Shown one piece after another: positions 8,917 through 18,590 of a stretch of 52,861 bases of DNA (positions are counted from its first letter, which is position 1; each line of letters opens with the position of its first letter). The notes under the pieces were generated by a model. It made no database searches and was not told where the DNA came from. It saw nothing but the letters and a program-made list of their open reading frames with translations. This DNA is from Arcobacter sp. (lineage in GTDB: Bacteria > Campylobacterota > Campylobacteria > Campylobacterales > Arcobacteraceae), in contig QKDL01000089.1 in NCBI GenBank assembly GCA_003252105.1, positions 1 to 52,861 of the forward strand, in the 5' to 3' direction. The position numbers were made by a program, and so were the translations under genes.

Positions 8917-11900
8917 ATGAATAGTCCAGAACAATCAATTAAATTGTTAAGAAAAGAGATGAAGAGTTATTTAAAAGATTGGATGCCAAAAAACAATAAT
9001 TTGATTAAAAAAGAGTTAGAGATATTTGATGCAATTATTACAAGGCGTGATTTTCTTAAAACAACATCTTTAGCTGCTTTATCAGTGATTATTGGGCATG
9101 GTTGTAATAAACCACCTTCACAATGGGAAGATGAAGTACCTAATTCAATTGATTGGACTATCTCTGATAGTGATATGGCTACAGTGACAACTCCATGTAA
9201 TATTGCTATTGATTCAGATATTCACCAAGCTTTTACAACATACAATCCTTTGCCAGCTGTAGGTTCAGAAGACTCTACTACAATTAGTCACTCTATTATG
9301 GAATCTTTTAATCCTCATGTTATGACAGCAAATAGTGAATCTGAAATAACAAATATAGGATTAAATCTTCCAACTAGAACATATGGTATTCCCGAACATA
9401 TACACTTAGAAAAACAAAGCAATGAAAGTGATTACAGCTTAGCAATATATGAAAAAAGCAATGATGGACATCATGGTTTGAAACAAACGATTATAAATCT
9501 TAGAGATAGTTCATCTATTGCGTATGATTCATTAGTTGCATCAAATGGTTCTTTTCATAATAAGATAAAAAACAATTTAGTTCACAAACAAAAAATGGTG
9601 CTTTTATCAAATAAAAATGATACCCATGATTATAATGAAACTTCTGCCTTAAGGTTATATTATCAGACAGAGTTTTCACAGCTTTTATTACCAGATGAAA
9701 ACTTTGTATCAAATTCAAATTGGGATAATTATATTGATTTGATTAAAGAGTTTAAAACGCAAGAATCAACAGCTTCTTTTAAGAGTTATAAAATTGTAGA
9801 GATAAATACTTATACTAGTGGAGATAATCATAGTTTTATATATGGTACTATTAGATTTGATAGTTTTTATAATTATGGTTTTGTAATATCTTATGATGAT
9901 TTTACACAAATTGATGAAACAAATGTTAGACCAGCTATAACATTTTTTACACCACAATTTATGAGCTATAATTCAAATGGAATTCCAAAACTTATTAATG
10001 ATTATAACAACAACTCCTCTTCAATAAATAGTCCTTTAAGTGATATTATAATTTTTTCAAATGCAAATTTTACACCTTTAGCACAACTTGTAGATGAAGA
10101 GGGTAAGCTTCAATCAAAATTTATTTTTTCTTTTTATTGTTTAAGTGCACTTGATGAGACTGTTTCTAATAATTCAGGTTATGATTTATCTAAATTTACA
10201 AATCTTAATAGTGATTTTATAAAAAGATACCCTATGATTGTAGAGCATAACGCTCTAGATTCAAGTTCTATATTATATACATTAGATGATTATAATTCAT
10301 TTGGAAAAATTGAGATAAATTCTAATCAATTACATTTTTCATTTTCTGTTTATAAAGGGCAAGAGTTTTTAGATACTGACATTTGGGAAAATATATATAA
10401 CAAACAAACAAATAAAGTTGATCATATGTTTGTACGTTCAATTAAAAGTAGTGGTACAAACTACGAAATTTTAACTAGTAGTTCACATTATGATGAATCA
10501 AATGAAGAGTTTGGTTTGTCTCATCAAACTATAAATATCAATAGTGAAATAGCTGTTAGTAGTATAGATTCAAATAATATTTTATTTGATGATATGAGTT
10601 CAGATGATGGAAAATATAAGGATTTATGGTTTAATAGCATTTTATCTGGATATAGCAGTTTATATGATTGTGTTTATAAAAAAGGTGGAATTGGAACTAT
10701 TGATTTTCATGCAACACACAATCATCAAGGGCTTTTAAGAAGTTATCTTTTGATTAGATATGGTGATGAAAATCAAGAAACAAAAAGTATACTTCTTGGA
10801 TGCAATGAAAAAGGAACTGAAAATACAACGACTTTTGCATATCAAAACCATAATAATATTGTAAATAAAATAGGTATACAACATTATCCCCCAATGCCAA
10901 TATCAATAGACAATCCTTTTAGTTTATACCATTGGAGTGGTATCTCTGAAGATGGAGAAGTTCTGTATAGTTCAATACGTCAACATGAGATAGATGGCAA
11001 TAAACAGTTAGTTGAAAATAGCAATAACAAACTATTAAGTTATATGCATTCATCATGTAATTTGGCACAAAAAGTTTGGAATATGAGAGAAGAACAACTT
11101 CATGTTGATTCCAAAAGTGATACTATTGAAACAAATCTTGTAAAAAATGATTTACATCAACTTCATTTACATGTAACAAACTGTTATAGAAACGGGGTTT
11201 CTTTATATAAAAACACTCAATTGTATTCAACTTTAACTGATGAGGAACTCTCACAAGTGAAGGCAAAAGATCCTAATGCAGATGTTTATGTGGAGATTCG
11301 TTTCAATAAAAGAGTTTCAATAAAAGATTATACTGATATAACTAATATCAAAACATATCATCCTGGTGCTAATAATAGTATATTTTTAGGTACAGATTCT
11401 ACAGGAAAACTATCTTTAGAGATAGATGCTGGGACAAAAGATGATAAATATAATGGTGCTATTATGCAGTATAGATTAGTTGATAAAGCTAATTTAGTTA
11501 AACAAAATGACAAAGCATTAGCTATTGTTACAAACAATTCTGATAGTCTTACAACAGATTTTAAATCGTGTAATATCTCATTTAAAACTTATCAAAGATT
11601 ATCAACACAAAATTATGACAATGTCCAAATAGGAGTTTCAAAAGATTCAAATACTGCAAAAAGTGTTTTAGATAATATAAACTCTTCTTCATCAGAAAAT
11701 ATTGCACAAGCTTATTCAAAAGTTTCGGATAATACAGCTCCTAATAATGATAGCCAACTAGTACGATTATATAAAACTCAAATAAATACCAATTTAGTTT
11801 CATTGAGTTTTTCAAATAGTTCTATAGTTCATTTTAAAGCAGTAAATTGGATACGTCATTCAATCCATACTGCATCAAAAATGGCTGAAAAATTGATAGA

Positions 11901-14019
11901 AGCTGCTAAACAAGCTGCATCAATTTTATCAAAAGATATTAGCACTATCATAAGTAAACTTAGTGAAGATATTGATGAAGCTATTGAAGATATTGCTGCA
12001 GCTGTAGAAAAACTTTGGAGTGATGCAACAAGTTTTGCAAAAAAACTTTGGGATATTTTAAGAAGTTTATTAGATTTTCAAACAGCTTTTAATATAGGGC
12101 AAGAGCTTAAACAACTACGTTTTGATCAACTAAAACCGTTAAATGATAGTAATTCACAAAATAGTTATTCTAATAATGCTTATACAATCATGCAAAACAC
12201 TGAAAATTTAGTAGACAAAATTAGTGATGAGATGATTGATAAAATAGATGTACCTTTAGATGCTATATTTGGAAATGATTTAGGAGAAGTTGCCCAAAAA
12301 GTTTTTGAAAAAATAGATATCCATAAAAGTAATGCAAGTAATGATAGAAAAAATATGCAAAACAACTCTACTATAATCAGTCATATTGTAGACCAAGTAG
12401 ATAGGTTAACACAGTTTTTAAAAATCAATGAATTGATAAAATATGCAAAAGGTGAAGAGGAAAAATTTAAAAGTGATATAAATACACTAATGAAGAATCT
12501 ATTTTCAGTTACATTAGATGAGATGTTAAGTGGAAGTTTTCCTAAATATTTAGAAGATAATCTACTTAGTTTTTTTAAAGTAAAATCAAAAGATGAACTT
12601 TTAGCTGCTATACAATATTATCCTGGTTTAAGTGAAGGTTCTGATCCTGCACCAAATAGTTTGATAAGACAAATGCAAAACAATATTTTACAATCAAAAA
12701 GTACAATTATAAATTTTGCATCAGGTTCAAGTAGTGCCAAAGAGATGTTTAGTGATATTAAATCAACAACTAATAATTTAAAAAGTCTACTTATATCTGA
12801 AATAGAAAACTTTAATAAATTTGGGCACTATTTGCCAACAGAATTTTTAAAAGATGATCAAATTTTTTCTTTTATGACCCATAGTGGGAATTTGCTTGAT
12901 AAGCTTCTTAAACCTTTAGGAACTTTATTATTTTTAGATTCCAATAAATTTAAAAATGTTGAAGATTTGGCAACATTTGGGATGGGATTTAGTTTGTTCA
13001 TCGCTCCTGTGATAGCAGAATCAGCGATTAGTGAAGTAAATAAAGTATTAGATAAACCTATTGATTTTCAAGAACTATTTTTAGATGCAAGTAATTCAGT
13101 TCGTAATATGTTTAATCAGTTTATGGATTATGCAGGGGCGATACTAGAATATATTTTTAATAATACAACATCTACTAATGAATTAGCATCTGATAATAAT
13201 CCATTCGATGGAATCAGTGGCATAATAGGAGTAGTTGACAAAGTTACGGTAAAAGGATTGAGTTTAATAATTGATGTAATTCAAACAATTTTAGGTGGAG
13301 TTAGTACCATTTTTGGATTGATAAATAAAATTCCTATAAAAAAGCCTATTACTGATGCATTAGCTTCTGTATTTGATTTGTTTAGTGCGATGATGGATTT
13401 GATGAGAATTCCTGTAAAGATATTAGAGGTATTTTTTGCAGTAGTTGAAGAAAAAAGTGTTGTGGAAATTATCGCAACTGTATCAAGTGCTATTTCAAGT
13501 AGTATTGTCTATGTTCTTGGTTTTGCAGACCATATTTTTCAGGCAATGTATAATTTTTTGAAAGTTCAACCAGGGGATAATGTAACTTATGACCCAACTT
13601 TTTTTGCAGCATTAGCTGTAGCGGGTCATTTTATTGTAGGTGCTGTTAATATTTTCTTCTCATTAGCTGCTTCAGGTTTTCATATTGCAAAATTATTGAT
13701 TTCTTTAGATGTAGTAGGTATATCAGATCTCTTAAATGATGCTCTTGTAGGGGCAACAGTTCTTTTGGAACTAGTCAAACAAGTGACTATGATTTTGTAT
13801 TTTATTCCTGATATTTTACAAATGATATTTGGATATATTGATTTTTCATTTTTTGCAAAAGCTCTTGTAGGTACAGAAACTGTGGCTTTACCAATAGCTT
13901 ATTTATTACTTGTTGTTGCATTTATAGCTTTTTGGACGGGTGGAAAAGTTATGGGCTTTGTAGATAAAGGTGTGGGTTTAGCTTTATCTTCAGCAGGTGT
14001 TCTAGCAAGTATCAAATAA
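8917..14019 (+). CDS. Giant Tat-exported (lipo)protein with hydrophobic C-terminal third
   Basis: This 1700-residue protein has a Tat signal set back from the N-terminus: TRRDFLKTTSLAALSVIIG at 42-60, then Cys63 in a lipobox-like GHGC. It is preceded by a 40-residue positively charged n-region, unusually long. The segment of about 70-960 is Ser/Asn/Asp-rich and beta-predicted, without a domain I recognise. A Lys/Glu-rich amphipathic helical region (about 980-1070) follows. The last ~270 residues contain many hydrophobic helices (e.g. LSLIIDVIQTILGGVSTIFG and VALPIAYLLLVVAFIAFW), as seen in pore-forming or membrane-inserting proteins. AAAAGG precedes the ATG. It is followed after 18 bases by a lipoprotein gene and then the type II secretion operon, so it may be cargo of that system. 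Function unknown. Confidence 0.8.
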   Translation: MNSPEQSIKLLRKEMKSYLKDWMPKNNNLIKKELEIFDAIITRRDFLKTTSLAALSVIIGHGCNKPPSQWEDEVPNSIDWTISDSDMATVTTPCNIAIDSDIHQAFTTYNPLPAVGSEDSTTISHSIMESFNPHVMTANSESEITNIGLNLPTRTYGIPEHIHLEKQSNESDYSLAIYEKSNDGHHGLKQTIINLRDSSSIAYDSLVASNGSFHNKIKNNLVHKQKMVLLSNKNDTHDYNETSALRLYYQTEFSQLLLPDENFVSNSNWDNYIDLIKEFKTQESTASFKSYKIVEINTYTSGDNHSFIYGTIRFDSFYNYGFVISYDDFTQIDETNVRPAITFFTPQFMSYNSNGIPKLINDYNNNSSSINSPLSDIIIFSNANFTPLAQLVDEEGKLQSKFIFSFYCLSALDETVSNNSGYDLSKFTNLNSDFIKRYPMIVEHNALDSSSILYTLDDYNSFGKIEINSNQLHFSFSVYKGQEFLDTDIWENIYNKQTNKVDHMFVRSIKSSGTNYEILTSSSHYDESNEEFGLSHQTININSEIAVSSIDSNNILFDDMSSDDGKYKDLWFNSILSGYSSLYDCVYKKGGIGTIDFHATHNHQGLLRSYLLIRYGDENQETKSILLGCNEKGTENTTTFAYQNHNNIVNKIGIQHYPPMPISIDNPFSLYHWSGISEDGEVLYSSIRQHEIDGNKQLVENSNNKLLSYMHSSCNLAQKVWNMREEQLHVDSKSDTIETNLVKNDLHQLHLHVTNCYRNGVSLYKNTQLYSTLTDEELSQVKAKDPNADVYVEIRFNKRVSIKDYTDITNIKTYHPGANNSIFLGTDSTGKLSLEIDAGTKDDKYNGAIMQYRLVDKANLVKQNDKALAIVTNNSDSLTTDFKSCNISFKTYQRLSTQNYDNVQIGVSKDSNTAKSVLDNINSSSSENIAQAYSKVSDNTAPNNDSQLVRLYKTQINTNLVSLSFSNSSIVHFKAVNWIRHSIHTASKMAEKLIEAAKQAASILSKDISTIISKLSEDIDEAIEDIAAAVEKLWSDATSFAKKLWDILRSLLDFQTAFNIGQELKQLRFDQLKPLNDSNSQNSYSNNAYTIMQNTENLVDKISDEMIDKIDVPLDAIFGNDLGEVAQKVFEKIDIHKSNASNDRKNMQNNSTIISHIVDQVDRLTQFLKINELIKYAKGEEEKFKSDINTLMKNLFSVTLDEMLSGSFPKYLEDNLLSFFKVKSKDELLAAIQYYPGLSEGSDPAPNSLIRQMQNNILQSKSTIINFASGSSSAKEMFSDIKSTTNNLKSLLISEIENFNKFGHYLPTEFLKDDQIFSFMTHSGNLLDKLLKPLGTLLFLDSNKFKNVEDLATFGMGFSLFIAPVIAESAISEVNKVLDKPIDFQELFLDASNSVRNMFNQFMDYAGAILEYIFNNTTSTNELASDNNPFDGISGIIGVVDKVTVKGLSLIIDVIQTILGGVSTIFGLINKIPIKKPITDALASVFDLFSAMMDLMRIPVKILEVFFAVVEEKSVVEIIATVSSAISSSIVYVLGFADHIFQAMYNFLKVQPGDNVTYDPTFFAALAVAGHFIVGAVNIFFSLAASGFHIAKLLISLDVVGISDLLNDALVGATVLLELVKQVTMILYFIPDILQMIFGYIDFSFFAKALVGTETVALPIAYLLLVVAFIAFWTGGKVMGFVDKGVGLALSSAGVLASIK

Positions 14020-14037
14020 AAGATTAAAAGGAAAATA

Positions 14038-15705
14038 ATGAATTATTTTATTGCAGGTTTTTTATTAAGTGTATTTTTTGTTGGTTGCAATAATAGTGTA
14101 TCAACAAAGGAAAATGTTGTTTCAGAGTATAGTTTATCAACTAAAGCTGTATCAAGTGTAAATGAAAATCATATAGTGATGCTTGAGTTAGAAACTGGTT
14201 TAGAAACAACACAAATAGAAAACGACTTGCATGAAAAAGGAAGTGATTGTTATAGTTTTATCCCTACATCAAATTTAGATGATATTACAATTATGATAGA
14301 TGATAATATGCCTATTGAATATATATCTATACAAGATGAAACAACTAATAGTTTAGATTATTTTTATCAGGGAAAAGCAGATAAATATTCATTTATAAAA
14401 AAAGATTCATATCAAGTTTGTGTACACCATAATGGTATTGATGAAAGTCAAACTATGTTTTTACAATTTGGTTCAAGTTTAGATGATTCTTGTAATCCTA
14501 CAACTACAGATAAAGTAATTGATTCATTAAATGCTGGTAGTTGTAAAGGGTGTACATTAACAAATGATATTATAAAAGAGTTGAAAACAAAAAAATTAAG
14601 AAATATAGATTTAACTTGTGCAACATTAAAAGGTGTAAATTTTAGTAATTATCATCTTGAAAATACAGTATTTGATAAGGTTAAATTCTTTTCGATAAAA
14701 GACACTAGTCATTTCCCTGATATTAAATATACTAATACAACTTTTGATTCATCATATTTAGATAATGCAAGTTTTAAAAATGTTGAATTTATAGATACAA
14801 ATAAAGGTTCCCCTTTAGATATTAATACTTTATTCAGAAATACTGTTCTAAATGGTGTAGATTTTAGTTCTTCAATATTTACTTTTACAAAAGATGAATG
14901 TATTGATGGTTTAGTTAGTTTTCAAAACAACACTTTTAAGAATGCTCAAATGCAAAATTTATGTTTCAAACCTGTTAATGGTAAAGCTATCTCTTTACAA
15001 GGAGTTAACTTTGATGGAGCAAATTTACAAAATGCAGATTTAAGTGAGATAGATTTTAACACAGCTAGTTTTATTCAGGCAAATTTAACTGGAGTAGATT
15101 TTTATAATAGCAATTTAACAAATACAAATTTTAGTAATACAACTTTTACAAGTAATAATTTAACAAATGCAAATTTTACAAATGCAAATTTACAAAATAC
15201 ATCTTATGATAGTGTAATATTATTAAATACTAATTTTGAAAATGCTGACTTTACAAATACTTCAGCAGAACAACTATCTAAGATTGCAAAAAAAGGGTTT
15301 GTAAATTTAACAAATGCAAAACAATCTATTATGGCATGGGGATATTCTGGTAAACCATCAGGTGGAGATTGGACAGATTGTACCAATTGGAATGAAGGTA
15401 CAAATACAAATTGGCATTCATTTGATGCAGGTTATTGGGATGACAACTACTTATGTACTAAAAATCTTGGTACATGGTATTTTTATGATAATGGCAATCA
15501 CGATAAAACGCCAAATGTAAGACTTCTTGAAAACTCTGATACATCTTGGGATGATAACTATTTAATATATACAAATGTTGATGATATAAATGTTTATTTT
15601 AGTAGTGATGGATATATATCAAGAAAATTTTGTGTTAATACAAATGAACCAAGTGATGCTTCAAATACTTGGGGAGATAATTATATATGTTTTGATTTTA
15701 ATTAA
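14038..15705 (+). CDS. Pentapeptide-repeat lipoprotein with WDDNYLC-type C-terminal repeats
   Basis: The 555-residue product has a lipoprotein signal (MNYFIAGFLLSVFFVGC, lipobox FVGC). A beta-type region (about 30-160) is followed by pentapeptide-repeat runs of A(N/D)LxN type, densest at about 320-415 (e.g. ANLQNADLSEIDF, NLTNANFTNANLQNTSY), which fold as a square beta helix. The C-terminal ~115 residues hold three copies of a W-x-D-N-Y-(L/I) motif at Trp467, Trp504 and Trp545, with paired cysteines, suggesting a small repeated binding domain. It lies 18 bases after the giant Tat protein gene and shares its probable transcript. No catalytic residues are visible. A surface-exposed partner or anchor of the giant protein is a reasonable guess. 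Confidence 0.75.
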   Translation: MNYFIAGFLLSVFFVGCNNSVSTKENVVSEYSLSTKAVSSVNENHIVMLELETGLETTQIENDLHEKGSDCYSFIPTSNLDDITIMIDDNMPIEYISIQDETTNSLDYFYQGKADKYSFIKKDSYQVCVHHNGIDESQTMFLQFGSSLDDSCNPTTTDKVIDSLNAGSCKGCTLTNDIIKELKTKKLRNIDLTCATLKGVNFSNYHLENTVFDKVKFFSIKDTSHFPDIKYTNTTFDSSYLDNASFKNVEFIDTNKGSPLDINTLFRNTVLNGVDFSSSIFTFTKDECIDGLVSFQNNTFKNAQMQNLCFKPVNGKAISLQGVNFDGANLQNADLSEIDFNTASFIQANLTGVDFYNSNLTNTNFSNTTFTSNNLTNANFTNANLQNTSYDSVILLNTNFENADFTNTSAEQLSKIAKKGFVNLTNAKQSIMAWGYSGKPSGGDWTDCTNWNEGTNTNWHSFDAGYWDDNYLCTKNLGTWYFYDNGNHDKTPNVRLLENSDTSWDDNYLIYTNVDDINVYFSSDGYISRKFCVNTNEPSDASNTWGDNYICFDFN

Positions 15706-15788
15706 GATTTTTTATAGTAAAAATAACTCAAATTAATCTTAAAATTATAATATTTTTATTTTGTAACTCATTTATAACTTTACTTAGT

Positions 15789-15794
15789 TATAAT
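15789..15794 (+). promoter_or_regulatory. Probable -10 box of the type II secretion operon
   Basis: A perfect TATAAT, preceded by TTAG, lies 33 bases before the TTG start of gspG in the 121-base gap after the pentapeptide gene. Campylobacterota sigma-70 promoters often depend mainly on such a -10. It suggests the secretion genes can be transcribed separately from the two exported proteins upstream. Confidence 0.5.
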
Positions 15795-15826
15795 ATCTTT
15801 TATTTTTTTATTAATAAGGATTTGAA

Positions 15827-16201
15827 TTGAAAAAAGCGTTTTCGTTGATGGAATTGATGGTTGTAATTATTATCTTAGGGTTACTAGCTGCATTTGTTTT
15901 ACCAAATTTAACAGGAAAAAGTGAAGAAGCAAAAGATAAAATTGTATGTGTACAAATGAAAAGTATTTCACAAGCTTTAAAACTTTATAAATTAGATAAC
16001 TCAACATACCCAACAACAGAAGAGGGTTTAAATATATTAATTGAGAAAAAATATTTTGAAGATGGAAAACTTCCAAAAGATTCTTGGTCAAATCCGTTTA
16101 TATATGTTCAAAGTGATGATTCTTTTGATTTAATATCAATGGGGTCAGACAAAAAAGAAAATACAGAAGATGATATATATTATTCAAAGTGTTCAGAATA
16201 G
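15827..16201 (+). CDS. gspG: Type II secretion major pseudopilin GspG
   Basis: The 124-residue product has the GspG layout: leader MKKA, cleavage after Ala4, then FSLMELMVVIIILGLLAAFVLPNL with Glu at +5. It continues with the family's conserved QMKSISQALKLYKLDNSTYPTTEEGLNIL and KDSWSNPFIYVQ, and ends in SMGSDKKENTEDDI, matching the acidic calcium-site loop of GspG. GspG assembles the periplasmic pseudopilus that pushes substrates through the secretin. The start is TTG with AAGGATT 7 bases before it. Position -1 is Ala instead of Gly, as in all pseudopilins of this cluster. It is the first gene of the operon, with gspH following directly. Confidence 0.93.
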   Translation: MKKAFSLMELMVVIIILGLLAAFVLPNLTGKSEEAKDKIVCVQMKSISQALKLYKLDNSTYPTTEEGLNILIEKKYFEDGKLPKDSWSNPFIYVQSDDSFDLISMGSDKKENTEDDIYYSKCSE

Positions 16202-16747
16202 ATGAAATCTAAAATTAGAGTGAAAAACGCCTTTACTCTAATTGAGATGATGGTTGTTTTAATTTTAATAATTACAGTTTCTTTTATATCTGTAAGCTCT
16301 TTTCAAACAAAAAAAGATAAACAAGCTAATGTAAATATCAGTAATATTAAAAAATATTTACTTGATAATTTTACATATACAAATAGTTTATCTTTTGTGT
16401 GTATAGATGAGGATAGTTTTCCTTGTTATATTTTTGTTGATAATAAAATTGAAAAAGATATAAAAATTGAAAACTTTTTTGAGCAAAAACCTCAAGTGTA
16501 TTATTATGATAAACAACTAACTGATTTTGAATTTAAAGATTATAAAGTAGATAATATTGATTATAAACCAATTTTTGAGTTAAATTTTAACAAAGATTTA
16601 AAAAATGAAAATATAGTTATAGATACTAATGGTTCAAAAGTTTATTTAATAACTTCAATAACAGATAAAGTAGAAGTTTTTAATTCTACAAATGAAATAT
16701 TAGAAAGGTTTAGTGATTTGGAAGTTGAGGTAAAAGATGCTTTTTAA
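16202..16747 (+). CDS. gspH: Minor pseudopilin, GspH-like
   Basis: The 181-residue product has a prepilin leader with cleavage expected after Ala10 (KNA|FTLIEMMVVLILIITV), Glu at +5 and a hydrophobic helix. The remainder is a beta-rich globular domain with two cysteines (FVCIDEDSFPCYIF) and no strong sequence signature. Assignment to GspH rests on size and on its place between gspG and gspF, so another minor pseudopilin role is possible. The ATG follows the gspG stop directly and the gene overlaps gspF by 11 bases. Confidence 0.7.
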   Translation: MKSKIRVKNAFTLIEMMVVLILIITVSFISVSSFQTKKDKQANVNISNIKKYLLDNFTYTNSLSFVCIDEDSFPCYIFVDNKIEKDIKIENFFEQKPQVYYYDKQLTDFEFKDYKVDNIDYKPIFELNFNKDLKNENIVIDTNGSKVYLITSITDKVEVFNSTNEILERFSDLEVEVKDAF

Positions 16748-17951
16748 ATATATTGGTTTTGATTCATCAGGGATGAAAGTAAAATCAAAAATTGAAGCTT
16801 CAAATTTGGATGAGGTAAAATTAAAACTAAAATCTAAAGGTATTTTATATACATCTATAAAAGAGGATTCTATAGATTTTGGAAAAATAAATTTTAAAAG
16901 AAGTCGAAGTTTAGATCTATCTACCCTTTCATATTTAAGCAGGGATTTAAGTATATATTTAAACTCTGGAATTACCTTAATAGGTTCTATGAATCTATTA
17001 AAACAAAGATACAAAAATAATAAAACTTTATTTACATTTTTTGAAACAGTAAAAACTTATTTGGATGAAGGAAAAAGATTTTACGATGCACTAGAATCTC
17101 AAAAGGTTTTAAAACTTCCAAATTTTTATAAACAATCTATTAAAGTTAGTGAAAATGGAGGTTTATTAGAATCAGTTCTAATGGAATTATCAATTTTTCT
17201 AAAAGAGCAAGATAGAATCAAAAAACAAGTAAGTTCTGCTATGGCATATCCATTGTTTATCTTAACTGTATCAGTTTTTATGGTTGGTTTTATGCTTAGT
17301 TTTATTGTTCCTAAAATCACTTCTATTTTTACCCAAATTGACCAAGAACTTCCAACAAGTACAAAAATAGTAATAGCTTTGGGAGATTTTTTTTCTCATA
17401 ATTATCAACTATTATTAGTAGGGATAGTTTTTACAATTTTTATATTTGTTTATTCTTTAAGAAAAAGTGAAAAATTTAAATATGCTTTTGATAAATTTTT
17501 ATTGAAACTTCCTTTCTTCTCAAAACTAATAGAATCAAGTGAGTTAGCTAGATTTTCATATATGAATTCAATATTAATAAAATCAGGTGTTCCTATAGTT
17601 CAAGCAATCAATTTAAGTGCAAATATTTTAAAAAACTCAGTAATTAAAAAAGTATTTGTGGAAGCTTCACAAAGTGTAGTAGAGGGTAAAAAACTATCTT
17701 CATTGTTGATGCAAAATAAAATATATAAAATAGATGAATCATTTATTCACTCTATAGCTATTGGTGAAGATACAAGTAGATTAAGTGAGATATTAAACAA
17801 CTTAGCAAAACTTTATAATGAATCAAATAGAGATAAAACAAATCTATTATTATCTTTACTTGAGCCAGTATTTATGTTGGTTGTTGGAGTAATCATAGGA
17901 TTTATTGTAATTGCAATGCTATTACCAATTTTTTCTATGAATTTAGGATGA
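16737..17951 (+). CDS. gspF: Type II secretion inner-membrane platform protein GspF
   Basis: At 404 residues the product has full GspF/PilC length. It begins MLFKYIGFDSSGMKVKSKIEA, the usual GspF N-terminus. Two homologous T2SSF domains follow: the first with LSYLSRDLSIYLNSGITLIGSM (about 65-85), the second with ELARFSYMNSILIKSGVPIVQAI (about 263-285). Membrane helices lie at about 170-195, 215-240 and 375-400. GspF links the GspE ATPase to pseudopilus assembly. The start overlaps the end of gspH, indicating translational coupling. Confidence 0.95.
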   Translation: MLFKYIGFDSSGMKVKSKIEASNLDEVKLKLKSKGILYTSIKEDSIDFGKINFKRSRSLDLSTLSYLSRDLSIYLNSGITLIGSMNLLKQRYKNNKTLFTFFETVKTYLDEGKRFYDALESQKVLKLPNFYKQSIKVSENGGLLESVLMELSIFLKEQDRIKKQVSSAMAYPLFILTVSVFMVGFMLSFIVPKITSIFTQIDQELPTSTKIVIALGDFFSHNYQLLLVGIVFTIFIFVYSLRKSEKFKYAFDKFLLKLPFFSKLIESSELARFSYMNSILIKSGVPIVQAINLSANILKNSVIKKVFVEASQSVVEGKKLSSLLMQNKIYKIDESFIHSIAIGEDTSRLSEILNNLAKLYNESNRDKTNLLLSLLEPVFMLVVGVIIGFIVIAMLLPIFSMNLG

Positions 17952-17954
17952 GTT

Positions 17955-18590
17955 TTGCATAAAAAAGGGATTGTTTTATTTATTACACTATTTTTTATTG
18001 TTGCTTTTTCAATATTGATTATAAAAAATTTAGATGATACAGATAAATATATCCAACAAAGTGAATATCAATCAAATATTAATCAGGTTCTAATAAGTAT
18101 TAAAAATACTCAGGAACAATTTTCAAATCTTTTATCAAAACATACTAATAAGATTAAAGATATTTTAGAAGAAGAAGGTAGTATTTCTGGGAAAATACCT
18201 CTAAGCCAAAAAGAGTTGAATATCACTTTTAATATAAAAGATTATGACAAAGTAGATGTAAATACACCAAAAGGTAAAGAAAACAAAGCATTACGAGATT
18301 TATTTAATGAAAATGGAGTTTATGATTATGATTATTTTGTAGATATTTATCATCAAAAAGTTGTTGATAAAATAAATAATAATAAGCAACTACTTGATAT
18401 AATAAATAACTTTATTATTAAAACAAACAATTATCAAATAAAAAGAATAGAAAATCAACTTGGCTTTTTAGTTTTAGAAGAGTTGTATGAATTAGATATA
18501 GAAGCTACTTATTATGAAGCAAAAGCAAAAGCAAGTTATGTATTAGATACCAAAGGAGAGGTTAAATATTTTGACATTAGTTTCAACTAA
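17955..18590 (+). CDS. gspK: Minor pseudopilin, GspK-like (short)
   Basis: The 211-residue product starts at a TTG three bases after gspF. Its N-terminus, MHKKGIVLFITLFFIVAFSIL, gives Gly at -1 and lacks Glu at +5, the hallmark of GspK, which caps the pseudopilus tip and is the one pseudopilin without Glu5. The soluble part contains DYDKVDVNTPKGKENKALRDLF, reminiscent of the GspK region with conserved Asn residues after the helix. It is shorter than typical GspK (about 300 residues), so part of the inserted helical domain is probably missing. It overlaps the next gene by 20 bases. Confidence 0.65.
   Translation: MHKKGIVLFITLFFIVAFSILIIKNLDDTDKYIQQSEYQSNINQVLISIKNTQEQFSNLLSKHTNKIKDILEEEGSISGKIPLSQKELNITFNIKDYDKVDVNTPKGKENKALRDLFNENGVYDYDYFVDIYHQKVVDKINNNKQLLDIINNFIIKTNNYQIKRIENQLGFLVLEELYELDIEATYYEAKAKASYVLDTKGEVKYFDISFN

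Noticed and set aside
16700-17014. 104-residue minus-strand frame across gspH/gspF
   Set aside because: It lies wholly inside the well-supported gspF frame and lacks any recognisable domain or start signal.
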